A DNA stretch of 64,000 nucleotides from Marthasterias glacialis (lineage: Eukaryota > Echinodermata > Asteroidea > Forcipulatida > Asteriidae): NCBI GenBank assembly GCA_911728455.2, contig OU452227.1:11317110-11381109 (forward strand), read 5' to 3'. Shown here one piece after another: positions 43,101-58,100 of this stretch. How positions within the stretch are numbered: the first letter of the stretch is position 1; each line of letters opens with the position of its first letter. Both the position numbers and the translations under genes were made by a program. Under the pieces are notes generated by a model that was given only the letters and a program-made list of their open reading frames with translations, made no database searches and was not told the DNA's origin.

Positions 43101-46100
43101 TAGCAGATTGTTATTTTTTATTACAAGATTCTATTTCCTACTGTGAATAAAATTTTGTTATGTTTCGCACCCATCGGCAAAGGCTAGGAGTGAGGAAGAG
43201 TGCAGTTGCACCTGCACTTCTAAAAACCGATGGTCTGAAAAATAACATAAATATAATTGGGCTCCAAAAGATATCTTTTTGACCAATTTATTTTTGAAAT
43301 TGTTATTCCTGAAGGGACTCTAAAATGATGGAGAGGAATACTGTAGAGGACAGTTTCAATCATATCCAAATAGTTAACAGTATCCTTGCTTTATTCAAAG
43401 AATATAATCTGGTATCAAGACTTACATCAAACGAGGTGCACTTCCTACGAATGATGGAGACCTCGTTGGCTTGCAAGGGTGCGACCTGCTGCTTGACGGT
43501 GATGGCAATTTTCTTGGTGTTATTCCACTGTTCTGGAAGCTCCTAAAATTGGTGTCAAATGAAAAAAAATTAAATTAAATTGTGGTTAATTCTCCGATGA
43601 AAACACCCCAGCAGCTTCAGGTTTATTTTTAAATCAATCTTAAACAGTCCAATACAGAACATCCAAACCATTTGATTTTGTTTATTGCTTACAAGCATGA
43701 TGAGTGTGGTTGATAAACACTTAGTCTTCAAACAGAATTTAACAAAAACTACCATTCAGTGGCTGAGCGGTGTAGTGCATGGCATTTAACCGCAATTGCT
43801 TGTTCTTCAGATGGGACATTTACACATTGAAGAAGCCAGTACACTTATCATGGATGAGGGGACTACACACAAGTTTCTGGCAATAACTTGCACCACAGCA
43901 TTGGGATTGCTATACGATAGTGATGAAGTGCTTAAGCAGAACATTTTGCCTAACAGTTTTGTGATAAGCAAAAATAAGCAGGATACCAGCCAAAGAATGT
44001 ACCAGTGATCTATTATTTTGGCTGGTAACCTTATTCAGGTAAGCACAATTTTGTTGTGCTTAAGCAGCTCTATGATACTGGGTCCAGGGGTCGATTTCAC
44101 AAAGCACTAAGATTCATCGTAAGATGAGTTGTCAGTGTTACCATAGTAATTTGTATTGTGACATCACACTTTGCTAAGCAATTAAGATTGATTTGTCCTA
44201 AAGATCAATCTTAACTTTTTGTGAAATCGACCCCTGGTCACTTGATGAAGCCTGATCAAGAAAGTCTAACCTGTAGCTGTGTGTGGACTTCCTCAGGCAT
44301 CTCCTGGTCATAGGTCTTCAAAAGCTCGATGGTCTGCTTGAGAGGTTCAAACATCTCATCAGTGGCTGACTGCCTGTCCTTAACAGCCATCAGGTGGCCC
44401 ATACAATCCACCAGGCCGTGGTAGTCGCCCTCTTCTACTGGCGTGGTCAAGCCAGCATTGGCTGACTTGATAAAGTCTTGCAGCTCGCTCAGGCTGGGGA
44501 TTGAAATGGAATAAAACATGCAGTGATAACTTTAAATCGTTCTATAATACAAGGTGGTTTACAGGAAAGCAACTGCAGTCTGTCAATAAAAGAGGACAGT
44601 GCCAGACACAGAAAGACTTGGTAGTGGCACAGCTGAGAAACCCAAATCGAGGAAATCAGCTGATCTACTGAAAAGTTCCATGCCTGGGCTTATAAAAAGC
44701 ACATTACAAAAGCAGTCATCAAAAACTGTCCATGGGGGAAAAATAAGTTTCTGAATGATCATTTGGCAAGGCAATGACCTGGGGCCATTTTCATAGAGCT
44801 GCTTGACAGTAAGCAAATATTTCTGCTTACTGTCACAGAAAATGTGCTTAAGCGCAAGCATATTTCACAGGCTAGCAAGAAAATAAAGGGGTCAGCTGGC
44901 GTGCTCACCAAGGCTTTACATTTTTATGTCGGTCATTTGCTTTAATACAGTAAGGGCCAGAAGGTTAACAGCGCTATGAAATAAAAAACACACAAAATCG
45001 ACCCGTTAAGCAGCTATATGAAATTAGGCCCAGGGCCCAATTTCATAAAGCCTGTAAGCACACAAACTTGCTTAGCACAGAAAAACATTGCTTAGCAGAA
45101 ACAGCCCCACTCATTTTATGCTTAGCAAAGAAATTTGCTAAGCAGTATTTTCTGCTTAACACGTATAGTTATGAAATTGGGCCCTGGTGGTAGGAGGCAA
45201 TCACCTCTGCTGCTTCCATTCAGCATCATCCTCAGGGCCCATTTTCAAGAGCTGCTAAAAACAGCTAAGCACAACAAAACTATGCTTACTAGAATAAGGT
45301 TACCAGCCAAAATACCATGTCACATGCACCATCTTTGATTGGTATCCTGCTAAATTTTGCTTTGCAGAATTTTTGTAAGCAAATCGCTGCTTAAGCAGCT
45401 TAATGAAATTGGGCCCAGGTCTGGTGTCTACAAAATCAAGGATTTTACGCCAGTAGTATTCCCATTTAACAGGAGTGAGACTCATTGCTGACAATAAAGG
45501 TTTGAAACTAGAATCCAACTTTCAGGAGGTACATTGAAATGATGACATTGCCACCTTTTGGTAACCCCTGGAGTTATAAATTTAAAGGGAGCTTCAGGGA
45601 ACAGTATCCTCAGTGCTGGAAAAGTACATCAAAGAGCAAGATTTCTTCAAATCTGAAGAAGGTAACAACTATTTTTTTTTCACCAGAACGGACATAAGCA
45701 AACACTTAAATCAGCTTAAAGTCAAAATTTCTAATCCCTGATGGTAGGAAGTAAGGACTTATACAGTTGTGAAATGAAGGTCCATTTAAAAATTCTAAAT
45801 AGAGATGGGGGCGTTAAGGCTGGATTGTAGTAGGTCGAGCAATGGTAATCGCCGGATGCTGTGATCTCTGGAAGCTGAGCCTTTTCTGTGCAGTCTATGG
45901 TGGCTGAGGCAATGACCATAAAGCATCGTGCGTCAATTTTTCCTATAAACCAGCTTTTAAAATCATAGACAATGGGGACCGAAGGCAGCATATCAAATGG
46001 CAGTCTTACCTGTTAGTGACATGATCAATAAGATGCTGTTTGAACATGAAGCTCCATTTCTTGATGATGTTGAGTAGGGCCTGCTTGAAGGGTCTGCCGT

Positions 46101-49100
46101 CAACTCGGAACCATGTGTCAAAGATATGGATTGCATCAATCTCATCCACTTCACTGTAAATCTTCTCATAGGAGTCAACCTGATGGACAGATCAAGTGAT
46201 GACAACTTTTTAAAGAAATAACTTTTATTTATCATTATTGTTGCATTATTAGAGAACACTCCTTACAGCCAGAGGCTAAACTTTTTACAGCGCTTATCAA
46301 AATTATAATATAACAGTGAACTTAAAAGAAACTATTAGCTCACAAGTAGGGATCAAAATTGACCTAAAATCGAAAACCAATCGACGTAAAACTTTTCTTT
46401 TGTACAAGCACTTAAAATTCTTTGCTTTGTTTTTCCTGAAGCATTTTTTTTTACATTGTGCATCTTTATGGGAATAAAAAAACTGAAACTGACACTGAAA
46501 CGGAAAAACCTCAACAAGGGGGTTACTGTGTAATCCCAAATTCCAGACCTTTTTCCTTGTATTCCAAGAAGAGGCTTCCAAGACATTGAGAGGCTTCCAT
46601 CAATGTTAATAATCATTGAAGTAATGTATTAATATTCAATTGAGGTAAGTCAGAGTAAACTGGGGATCCAGCCTTGGTTTAGTACCAATCCTTGGCCATA
46701 GTTCACGGTCAAGGTTCTGCAATTCACAGTGCATGTATTTGAGAATTTGTTAATAGAGAAAGCAAAAATCCCAGTGCTATAGAGAGAATCTTTGCTCTCT
46801 TGACTTTGTCAAGTCAAGGTTTCTTTGCACAATCGGTACTTTGAAAGAAAAATGATTCCGGCAATTCTGAGAAAATAATCCTGTCAGGCTGGACAGGGAT
46901 AAATGGAAGATTTGGTGGCAAATGGTTAAAAACAAACCAAGCAAGATGATTTTTTTGTTTTTTTGTTGACTAAATACATTAATTTTAATCCTCTACTTTT
47001 CAATAGACACTATCGCAAATATCACCCCCCAAATGGGCAATGGGGTCTGTAGCAGTATCACCCACCTGTTCCTTAAACTGGTCCAAGGTTGGTGGACACT
47101 CTGGCACCCCATCCTCAGCGTGGGCCTCGATCTCCTCCGTAGTCAGGACATGGTTGTACAGGAGGAACTGCCTCATGAACTCCTTGCGATCGTCCACCCA
47201 CAGGTAGGCGTAGTTGTCAAAGGAGTTGCGGTACTCCTGGGCCTTGTTCATGATGGTGTTGACCCGGTCCATTAGCTCCTGCCTCATGTCAGAGAGGTCC
47301 AGCATCTCCTCAAGGTCACTCTGAGAGGAGACGAGTTCAATGAAAATAAAAAGGTCATCCACAAAGGTTATACTCATATTATATAATCAGTTTGTACAAT
47401 TTCAGAAAAAAACAAATGGAGTACAGCATTCTCCTTTAACAGTGGTCGCCCGCCTGGCCAAAATCTAATTACAACACTGAAAGACCAGTTAAAATTCTGT
47501 CCAAGTGGTCCGCCTAGCTAGTTCAGTGTTAAAAAGCGTCACTAATTATTATGACTATGGACTAGTAAAAAGCTGATTGACAAGTGAAATGACAAGCTGA
47601 AAGGCCCTGCTGGCAAGTCATTGTCTATAAGAAATATTAATCAAAATGCATGAAATGTTACTCTGAGAAAAATTAATGAAGGAAAAAATGGCAGTGCCAC
47701 CTTTAACTGGTTTATTTTCAGAGAATCATATCAACAGCATCATTTTAAATTTTGAATAATAAATAAATTTGGAATTATTCAGGGATTAGTTGCCAATGTG
47801 AGGCTATGTAGGAGTTAGCAGCTACGGGTACAACTGCAACTGTTGCTAAGGGATGTTGCTATGGGTATCCAATGTGTCAATGCTTGTTTATGTATAATCA
47901 CCTGGTAGTGCTCAGATCCACTGTGCTCTGCGATTCTTTTGACGAGCGATGCCATTTTGTAGATATCACTGATGAGCATCTCGACCAGGTCGTAGAACCC
48001 GTCAGCGACACCGTAGTCCAATGACGGCATGAACACCATGTCTGGGACCTGCATACAGGGGTTTCAATCCCAATCAGAGGATGAAATATAACATACAGCC
48101 CGGCCTAGAGTATATTGGTCTGCTCTTTAAGATCAATGTAAATTACTATAAATTACTGTATTTTCAGATTATATGGAGTCCTGCAAAAAATTTTTTAAGT
48201 TAAGTCACAGTTAAAAAAATCTCATAACAATAGTAGTTTGTGAGGCTCATCATTCTTACTTTCAGCTGAGAAGCTAAATTGCGAAGGATGCAGCATCAAT
48301 GTGATCAATCGGCTGGCATGTAAAGGCACCTTTTGGCTGCCACCCACACAGACCCATTATATGACCATGGAGCAATTTTGATTTACCCCTTTGAAACAAT
48401 TTCCAAACCTACTGATGCACCTTCCTGGGTGTAATGATTAACATGATTTTGATCCCATTGTACTGCATGTAACACATGAAAACCACGCCCGCACTGTCAG
48501 ATCTTCTCAATCCTATATGAAATACACTTTTGCTTACGCCTATTTAAAAAAATATTTGCTTGCTAGTTAACAGCTTTTGGAAATTGGGTCCACTTCACAT
48601 TATCATGTTTATGGTAAGAATAACAACTAAATGGCACGCACCTGGAGCTCAAGTTTGGCCTCAAAGAGTGGCGACATACACTTGGTGTCTGTATTTTCCA
48701 GCATGTAGGTCATGCTGCAGTTGATACAGGCAAAGAAACCATCAACCAGCATGTCATCAACGTAGTCGATGTAAGCCTTCCATGTGTCTGTACTCGGGTC
48801 TGCCTTGAATAGCTCGCAGTTTTCCTATAAATACAGCATTGAAGAATTACGACAGTTGAAGGTCATTACTCATATTTTTACACAAAAATCACTTAGTCTC
48901 AAACAATTTTGCCTGCTGGAAAGCGGTTACCAAAGAAAATACAATGTCATGTGCACAGCTCGTGACTGGCTCCCTGCTTATTTTTTCCTAACAGAAAGTT
49001 GTTAAGCATTATTTTCTACTTACTTTCTAGCCTATATGAAACTTGTCCCTACACAACATCTGTTGCTCTCCAACTTACCTTTACTAACGCATGTATCTTC

Positions 49101-52100
49101 TCGCCAGCAGTGGTGATCTCCCCGTACCTCTTATTTAACCGCTCTTCTCTGTCATCCAGTGCCAGGAGGGCGATATCTTTCAGCTCCTTCCTCTCGTACA
49201 GCGGCGTCTTTGACCACTCCTCCATGATCTTCTTGATCTGGTCCACATTGTCCTTGGTCTTCTGAACCCTCTTCTCAAGGTCTCGTACCTGATCCCGGGA
49301 CTCCTGGATGTACTCCCATACTCCGTCGCCTTCCCAGCTCAGGTCCTTCTCAGCCTTCTGGAGCTGCTGGTCGATTCCGGCCAGTTGACTCTCAACCAGG
49401 GGGAACTCCACCTCCAGGACTGTCTCGCGTACTTTATTGTACCAGGCGACAGTCAGGTCTAGGTTGGCAGTGAACTTCCTCAGGGTCTCATGCTTGGCGT
49501 AGATGCCTGCTGCACTCTCAGGAATGCCTTGTTCTCGGCGTATGAGAAGATATTTTACCTCACGGAGGACGGCAACAAGCTGTCAAGAAAAAAGAGATTT
49601 TACTTATAAAATTGAACAAATCGAACTGGACAAAACAGACCACAACATCTGACCAATTAGAAGAACAATTTCTAAAAAAAGCTTATCTGCTCTTACCTTA
49701 GGATCAAAGTTGACACTGATGAGGTCTGTCCCTTTGTTTCGTGTTACAAGAGGCCGGTTGAGGTTGATTTTACAGATTTCATCTACTCCTGATGTCCATT
49801 CTTTATATACCGACTCATTATACCTGAAATGTACAAGGTTGATTATTACCCCATAATAAGTTTTGACAAGAGTAATGCCTAAATACAATGACTGGAATTT
49901 CAACTGTTCAGTGCTTGAATTTCAAGACAATTTCCACTAGACGACAGGGCCCAATTTCATAGAGTTCCTTAAGCACAAAGTATTGCTCAACAATTTTCTG
50001 CTAAGCAACAATGAGCCGGATACCAGTCACAAATGGGATATGTGAAATGGAGCCATGAAATTGGGCCCAGGTATTGCAATGTGATTAACCGTGGAATACT
50101 AGATGATGAATTAAATGGAAGGGTCTGATTGCAATGAACGAGAACATTTCCCAGTTAAACTTCCATCGCAAAGACACATCAAAAAGTTTTCTTACTTGCT
50201 TAGGAGCTCCATCATTTCTTCGTACTTAGTAAACACCGTGTTGGCCTCTGAAGATTGGATGATCCTAAAACAAAGGTCAATTAAAATCATCAATTTTTCG
50301 TACTTTATTCGCACATCACTCTTAAGTTTTAGCCTAGTGACCTACCTTTAGAGGTCATAAAAAACAATCCCGCATCACAAAATTATTACGTCCAAAATGT
50401 TTTCCCCCTAGCTAATGAACTGAGTGTGATGGTACAAATTTGAAATGATGATTGAGACAAACTTTTTACTCAAGTCTGCCAACTGACAAAAATGCAACAC
50501 TCACACAAAATACATCCTGACTCCATCTACTCATCCAAAATTGTGAGTTCTTAAGACATAGAGGTCAACATAAAAAGCTTGTACATGACGCAAGATGAAC
50601 ACTTTTCAATAAGAGTATCACCTTCATGGCAAATCTTGAGAGGGAAATGAATATTGGCAAAAAAAGAGCGAGGTGGTCACTGAAACTAGTGAGATGGGCG
50701 GCATCACGCTTGAACAGGCAGGGGAAACACTGTAACTTAAAGACGTCACTACCTCCTTTTGTTCACGACAAAGTTCTCTTTGTGTGTTCAAGAGAATTAA
50801 TATTTGAACTCAGTAAACTTCTGCAGGCCTTTCATCCAAAATTAAAATACATTGGCATATTTACTGCATAAAATGTTCCATAAAAAGAAAGAAAAAAACA
50901 AAGACAAGAAAGATAACAAAATTCCTGTTAATTTGAAACACTTAGTTTCATTATTTTCAATCAGTCTCATCGTAAAGTTTGACATTAAGAAAAAAGTGCT
51001 TCCAAAGAAGTAACCCGATCCCATCTAACTTAAAATAACACTAGCAGCTCTGTGAAAGATTTGCAAACAATTAGTGTTAACAATTAATTTAAATCAAGAA
51101 CAACAAAATAAACAACCATAGAAACCACAGAACCGACACACTGTGAATAAATAACCTCATTTTGTTTTGCCAGTGAGACTACAGATAGGTGTGCAATCAG
51201 ATTATCTCAGTAAAATTTTAGTTGCATGAATGGTGCTGCCACTATTCGCTGTGGGAGACTTGTGAAACGTTAGCGGGCGCCCTAGTAAGTGGGCCTTTTC
51301 TATTGGTCTCATAATAGAAAAGGACCGCTTACTGGGGCGTCTACTAACGTTTCACAAGTCTCCCATTAGTGATAGTCTACACCAGTCTTTCATGCTGGAC
51401 CAATATAGAAATTAAAATGCTTATAATGAACTGAAAGAACAGTAAGTCTGCACCTCTTTCTGAAGGCCTTTTCCATTAAGCACAAATACTCTTCACAAAG
51501 TAAACATCGACTAGCGAAAGTGGGTAGCCCAGCACTTTCTGTCAGGTTTAAGGGTTATGTCAAACGAGGCAATTTACAATTAAAGGCAACCAGTTCCAGG
51601 CAACTTCCCAGAACGAACAACATTTTACGTTTAAATATTTGCACCATCTTCCTGAGGATACTACTAAGACACTGTGCCTGTTCTACTGCAGGCAATTTCA
51701 TCTTTGAGAGGGCGCGTCCATTTTCGTTTTGAAAAGGGCACTTCCATTGAAAAAGCTTTAAATCCAAGAGAAACTTTGGAAGGGGCACCAAGGCAAAGAC
51801 CTGGGCAACAGAGTACAGGACCTCTGTAGTATCTAGATGTAATTCCAGGCCCACTATCGAAGTGTTCTTCTTGCTTGCACTGCAGTTGGTTGCCCCCAAG
51901 TCGCCTGTAAAAGTTGCCTCGTGTGACAAGGCCAAATATCATGGCGAGCAGATACATGTAATTAGTGTTTTGTAGATTCTATTTTTAAATGCATATAAAA
52001 CAAATGCGCATATCCAGCACAAATGATTATCAATGAGTATACAATCCTATGGTCCTCCTCGTCAATCCAACGCCCCTCCCCCTCCCCCCCTAAAAAAAAC

Positions 52101-55100
52101 GGGAAGAGTTCAACACATAGCTTTTTTTCTTTAACTTGAAACAAAAAAAATTGAAGTTGACATAAATGTAACCCAGCCAGCAAAATCCTTTCGTGTTTCT
52201 TGAATCTCATCTTAACTCTTTAACCGTCAATCGTACAGAATTGTTCAATAGGTATGCATTTGGATAACCACTAGATAATAGTATCCCTCTCAAAATACTT
52301 CACTTGCAGATGGCAGTAACGTTATTATTAAATAGCCAGCCATTTCCGAATGATGATAAGTCTGTTGATTAATCTGTCAAAGTTTGCATTCAAAATTTGT
52401 GATTTTCCCAGTTTGGTTTTTCAATGGCGGACTCTGACTTCAAAGGAAGGCACTCGTTTAAACATGATTAACTATTACACTAAGAACAAAGCATACACAA
52501 GAAAGTCCCAATTTAATTTAGTTAAATGTACAAAGCACACACAGAAACTGAGCATGTGTATAATATACTGTATCACGCCTTTCCAATAAAATAAGCTTCA
52601 CCTCGATAAAACCGTGCAAAAACAAGAAAATACATGCAAATACTGTGCAAAAAAAAAACTCAACCATGTGAGAACCAAACATGAAATGACTGCAAACAAA
52701 AAGCAAAGACAGCAAGCAAGAAATAATTAACGCTTCAAAGGAGATAAACTTTGAGTCTGATGATAGGGTCCTGATGCATAAACTATTGGTGCCTCAACCA
52801 TGTACCTCAAACTCTTAAGTCTGAGAATTTGCTATCTTAAAATATTCTTCCATCCTTGCTAAAAGATTGCAGCCCAAATGTGCAACAAGGTAATATTTTC
52901 AACACTTGCATAAATTTGAATCATTAAAGCCAATTGAGAGCTTTGATTTTCTTGCATTGGTGGCACAACTGAATGTTAATATATCTCTTTTTTTTAATTT
53001 GCATGTTGCAATCACAGAGTTTTTTGCTTGTGGCAAAATCCTGCCTCACAACAACGTTGCACCATTGACAACTGTATCTGGTGACTCAATGTCTTTAAAG
53101 GTCAAATCAAAACTCGTGGTGGCCACCAAAATTGTAAATGCCTGGACCCCAACTTCAGAAAATTAAAACAAAACAATCTGAGGAAGTAATCCAAAAGAGT
53201 GATTGGACAACGGCTGACGTCCAGTTTCGTTACCTCTTGACTCCAGTTCTGCTCAGCTCAAAGAAGATGAGAAGGGACCGCAAGAATTCAATCAAAGAAG
53301 TGACATGCAAATGGTTGAATGCAATGTGAGAATCAGAAAATCATAAAACACAGTATGGGGTACTCAATATTTTAAGAACATGCAGCTCACGTCGGATTGC
53401 ACGTCAGAGGGTCTGTACACCGTTGGTTAGTTGCACCAAGTATTTGTTGGCCTATCATCAACTGACTATTAAAAATGGTATTTGACGTAATTACATAGTG
53501 ACGATTTGATATTGGGCATGTGATCTGCTTCATTATTAAAATCTATAATAAAAACTTCTCCCATTCCAGCAATTTCTTGATAACATTCAGTGAAATGTGT
53601 GAAACTGTAGACTTTATGCAAATGACGTCATTTGAGTAGGGCACCCTCAGCTACAGGACAAAAGAAGGTCGCTCATTGGCCCATCCTGTGCACAGCGCAT
53701 AGATCATGTATAAAGATGTGCGTTTTTTACTGTTTCATCATCCTTTAACCTCTAAGATGGCAGAGTGATGGCGTCAATGCATAAGGTCCATTGACTTTAA
53801 CTTTTGCGACAATGGAAAAGTTGTTTACTTTTTATACAATGACTACATTAACAAAACAGACCCGTTATCAATTTTTGCAGATTGGGAGAAGCAAACTTGA
53901 GTTGGTAAAGGGTACCACCGTACAGGGCATCATTGGTATCAATGAAACTTGCCTCCATTACCTCAATGAAGGGTAAAATTAAATGTCATGCCAAAGGTGT
54001 ACAGTTCCTTTTTACAGTAGGGATCACAAGATTTGCATTCATTCCAAGTGCAGGAGCATGCAGTTGATGATCAGTGCAGTATGAATGGCAAGACTGTCAA
54101 CTCAACTCAGCGAAAAAGATATCACACAGATCATGGCTTTGGCTATCGGCTTTTACTGACCCTGTAGAAGTGTATTGTGAATGGAGTAATCTAACCATAG
54201 CCGCAGCCAGTGTCTGTGTGACAGACATGGTCTAAGAGAAACTTCAAAGAAACAATGTGCAAATTCTACACTTATGATGTATCCAGGTTCAAAGTTAACA
54301 TCTTGCCAACTGGCTGTGGTAAATGAAGAATAATTGTAAGAAGTCTTTGAACCACAATAAAGAGTCTTATTACCAAGGCCTATTTCACAGAGCTGCTTAA
54401 CTGTAAGCAAACTTTTCTGCTTAGTCTAGCCGCAAAAAATTTGCTTCGACGCAAGCGTATCTCCCAGGTTAGCAAAACAATTAGTCCGCAAGTTTGTTAT
54501 TGATTCGCATTGTGACGTCATTCATTTGCTTACAGTAAGCGCCAGAAGGTAAGCGTGCCTTTTCCTGTGCTTATATTTTATAAGAAGCGCTATGAAATGG
54601 AAATCACACAGTAAGCACAAAACTGGCCGTTAAGCAGCTCTATGAAATTAGGCCCAGGTCAGAGTGAAAAGTTTTTGTTTTCTTTGACTGTCCAAGCTGC
54701 CTACAACTTGGATGTGAAAGTTGCCTTGAAACAAAAGAGTTACTTACGGGTGTTCAATGTGCTTAAAACTGGCCATAGGGTTGCTTAGTCTAGAGCAGAC
54801 CTCCATGGACCATTTGAGCGCCCCGGCAGCCTCGGGCATGTTTTTGTTGAGTGGGGGACGGCCGTCTTTCTGTTCGATTTGGCTCATTTGTATGTCGTAG
54901 ATTTCCTTGGCCCTGTCCAGGTCGGCATTGAACATGGACAGGAGGACAGGGTACTTGGGCTCAAAGTCATCTTTGATGACTGGACGGTCGAGCATCGGCC
55001 CATAGCAATCCAGCATCTGTTAGAAATAAAAAGGGGTCCACTGTCAAAACAGGGGCAATCATCCAAATTTTTTAAAGGATCTTTGGCCCTCGCTCTGAAT

Positions 55101-58100
55101 TCTTGTACGGAATTCACCAAACACGCAGCCAAAGAGGAATACAACAAAACAATTTTCATTTGTCCCTTTACTGGTGTGGTTATACAGTTTTGGAGGGTCA
55201 CTGGTCTAGGCAGTTAAAATATTGACTCTAAAACATGGAGATGGTAGTACTTTCAATTTCCATTCCAGTTGTCAATGCAGATTTTCGTTAGCAGAAAGTA
55301 TACAAAGCTTTATACTGACCCCTTCACCATCATCACACCTGACTTCTGTCTGCCATGCTCACCATGGGAGTAAAATTGTGGTAAGCGCGTAAAAATATGG
55401 TAACCATGTAAATGCTGTGTCACATAGAATGTGCAATACACCGTATGACACTGGGTAGCAGACTACCAAAATGGCAAAACCAAGATTATTGTGATGATGA
55501 CGTCGGGTGAATTGGGTCAATACCTACATTGGTAACCAAGGCTTGTAAATATCTTTGAAACCGAGTAAATCAAAACAAAGCAGAGCCAGTATAGATTGAT
55601 CCATTAAGCCCCGCCCCAAAAACATATTGACAAATCACAGCATTGGCTATATCACCGTCCCTTCAATGCTGCACCGCACAACATGAACGCGTGCGCTATA
55701 AGTAAGCACACGCATGTTTTCCATTTTCCAATAGGATTTTATCATGTCGGACTTTTGTCGAACTTTCGGTGGCATAGCCAAGGCTGTGATTGGTCAATAA
55801 GTAAGGGGGCAAGGCTTAATGGATCGGTCAATTGTGAAGAAGAAGAACACATGAGTGATCTTCAGTTCACTGTATTGACTGTTTGGAATGTAAACTAATG
55901 AATACAACATTCTTTATTGAAAGAATATCATCCCAAGTCAGTCCAATTCATTTTCAGATTAAGTTACAGGAGAGGGAGAAATTGACTCCAAGGAGATGAG
56001 GTGAGACTAATTAACTGACTAACCTTAAAGATGGATTCCAGGCCAGAGCAGTCATCAAATCCCTGGCAGAGCAGAGATCCAAGACGTCGATCCAAGTCAT
56101 AAACTTGCTTCTCAAAGACATCATAATCTTCTAGGAACTCCTGTCAATACAAGAAAAACAAACAATAATGATATTATTGGAAGGAGCTTGACCAATATAA
56201 ACCTGAGGCCCGAATTCATAGAGCTGCTTATGAACAAAAAGCAGCCAAGCATAACACAATTATGCTTACTGGAATAAGGCTAGCAGCCCAAATCATGTCA
56301 CATATACACTAGTCTGAGCAGCACTTGTACGCGTGCAACACAACAATAGTGCGTCAACGTGCATGTGTACCAATCAGCATGGAGGATTCTCAGTGTGTGT
56401 GCGTCGACTTGCGGCGGCCATAGCTGCGGAGGCATAAACGCCCATGAACGAGCTGCTTGGATTAGTCTATACTGTGACTGGTATCATGCTTACTTTTTGC
56501 TTAGCAGAAGATTTTGAAGCAAGCAGTATTTTCTGCTTAACCAGTTGCCGCCGAGATTCTTTTATTTTTTTCCCATCCCTCCAGGCAGGATTCAATTCAA
56601 TAATCTTTAGTACCAATTGTGGATTATTTTTTCAGAATTGTCAGAATCACTTTTCTTTCAGAGTACCACTGGCACAAAGAAACCTTGACTTGACAAAGCC
56701 AAGAGATCAAAGATTTTCTTTATTGCCTTGTGTGTTTTGTTTTCTCGACCAAAGAAAATGTCAAGAGTAGACTAGAGATCATCCCATCGTCTCCCATCCA
56801 CTTGTTGAAACGTTGCAATGACCTCAACCCCTCCTGATCCACCCAGTTGTCAACCTTTCAGACACACGATAAATATACGATAAATCTAACTTTTGATTTT
56901 GACCTGTGATCTAGAATATATATATATACTGTGAAACATCTGACCTGGCAATGTGGGTCCAGACCATCGTAGCTTCTCTCCGAGAAGACCTTGACGTACT
57001 CTAGGAACTCCTCATGAATCTTCTCTATCTGAACGCTGAGCATCCGTCCCTTCATACCTCCCATCTCAGTCTTCTCCAACTTGCTGAACTCAACGGTGGT
57101 CTCAAAAAGTTTCTATTAAAAAGCAAAATTTACACAATGAATGTACCTCTTATGACTCTGTTGGTTTTGGTAGGTACAATTTTATTTTACACAGATGTTG
57201 CAATCTGTGAGATCATAGTAGATCAACTGTAAAACGATATTTGACATCACAAATTCACGGTGAGTGATTCACACAAATTAAAAAAAAAATAACATGCAGA
57301 ACAATTGCACAAAAACTGCACGCATTGAGTTTGCAATGGTTGTAAGTTCTGATTTTTTCCCATTAAAACGTAAGTTCCTTAGAAATCCTTTTCCCTTCAA
57401 ATCACATGTGCAACTCTTATGGGAGACATTCATATTAACTCCTTAAATCCACACTTACTTCAAGTATTTCCAGTCTCTCCATGAACTTGTCCATGCGGGC
57501 AAACACCATGGAGGGGGCAAATTCCCAGAGGATTGGCTCCTTTCCATCCTTGAAGTAGTCCTTCAGTTTGTCACGGTGCTCGGAATAGAGGTTCTTAAAG
57601 CCTCGTAGCACCATGAGGGCACCTTTGACTTTCTCCAGAGATTCTTCACACTCCATCTTGAAGATCTCATCAGGCGACAGGAAATTGCGGCACTAATTTG
57701 GAAGGAGAGAGATAGTGTGTTGGAGAGACAGTCAAACATTAGCAAGTTAACAAGTAGTTTTCTGTTACACCTGTTAACACCAACTTGGTTTAGTGCAGTG
57801 CGACATATTTCATGTTTGCACCAAAGAAGGTTTATGAATACTATGATGCGGTCACAATTACCAAAAACATGCAGCATAATTGTTTCTCATAATCTATTTT
57901 ATGTCATATGACAAGCCAATTATAAAACTGTACACTAATTACTCAAAATCTCAATAGGTGTTAAGATTTATGGAAACTGAGTCTTCAGTTGATCATAAAT
58001 CCGATTTAGTTTGGAGTTGACCTACAATCAGACAGTACTGTTTTGAAATGGATTAACGCTATTACTAACAACCCATAGCCTTGAACTTAGAGGAAGCAAA

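Larger units (their letters stand above)
50265..54747 (-). other. Intron 9, the longest intron (about 4.5 kb)
   Basis: I see no exon or RNA gene in it. It holds the foldback elements at 51251 and 51548, the family J repeat at 53612 and the long family B variant at 54373. The stretches 50280-51240, 51960-53600 and 53800-54370 show nothing I can name. Confidence 0.6.
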
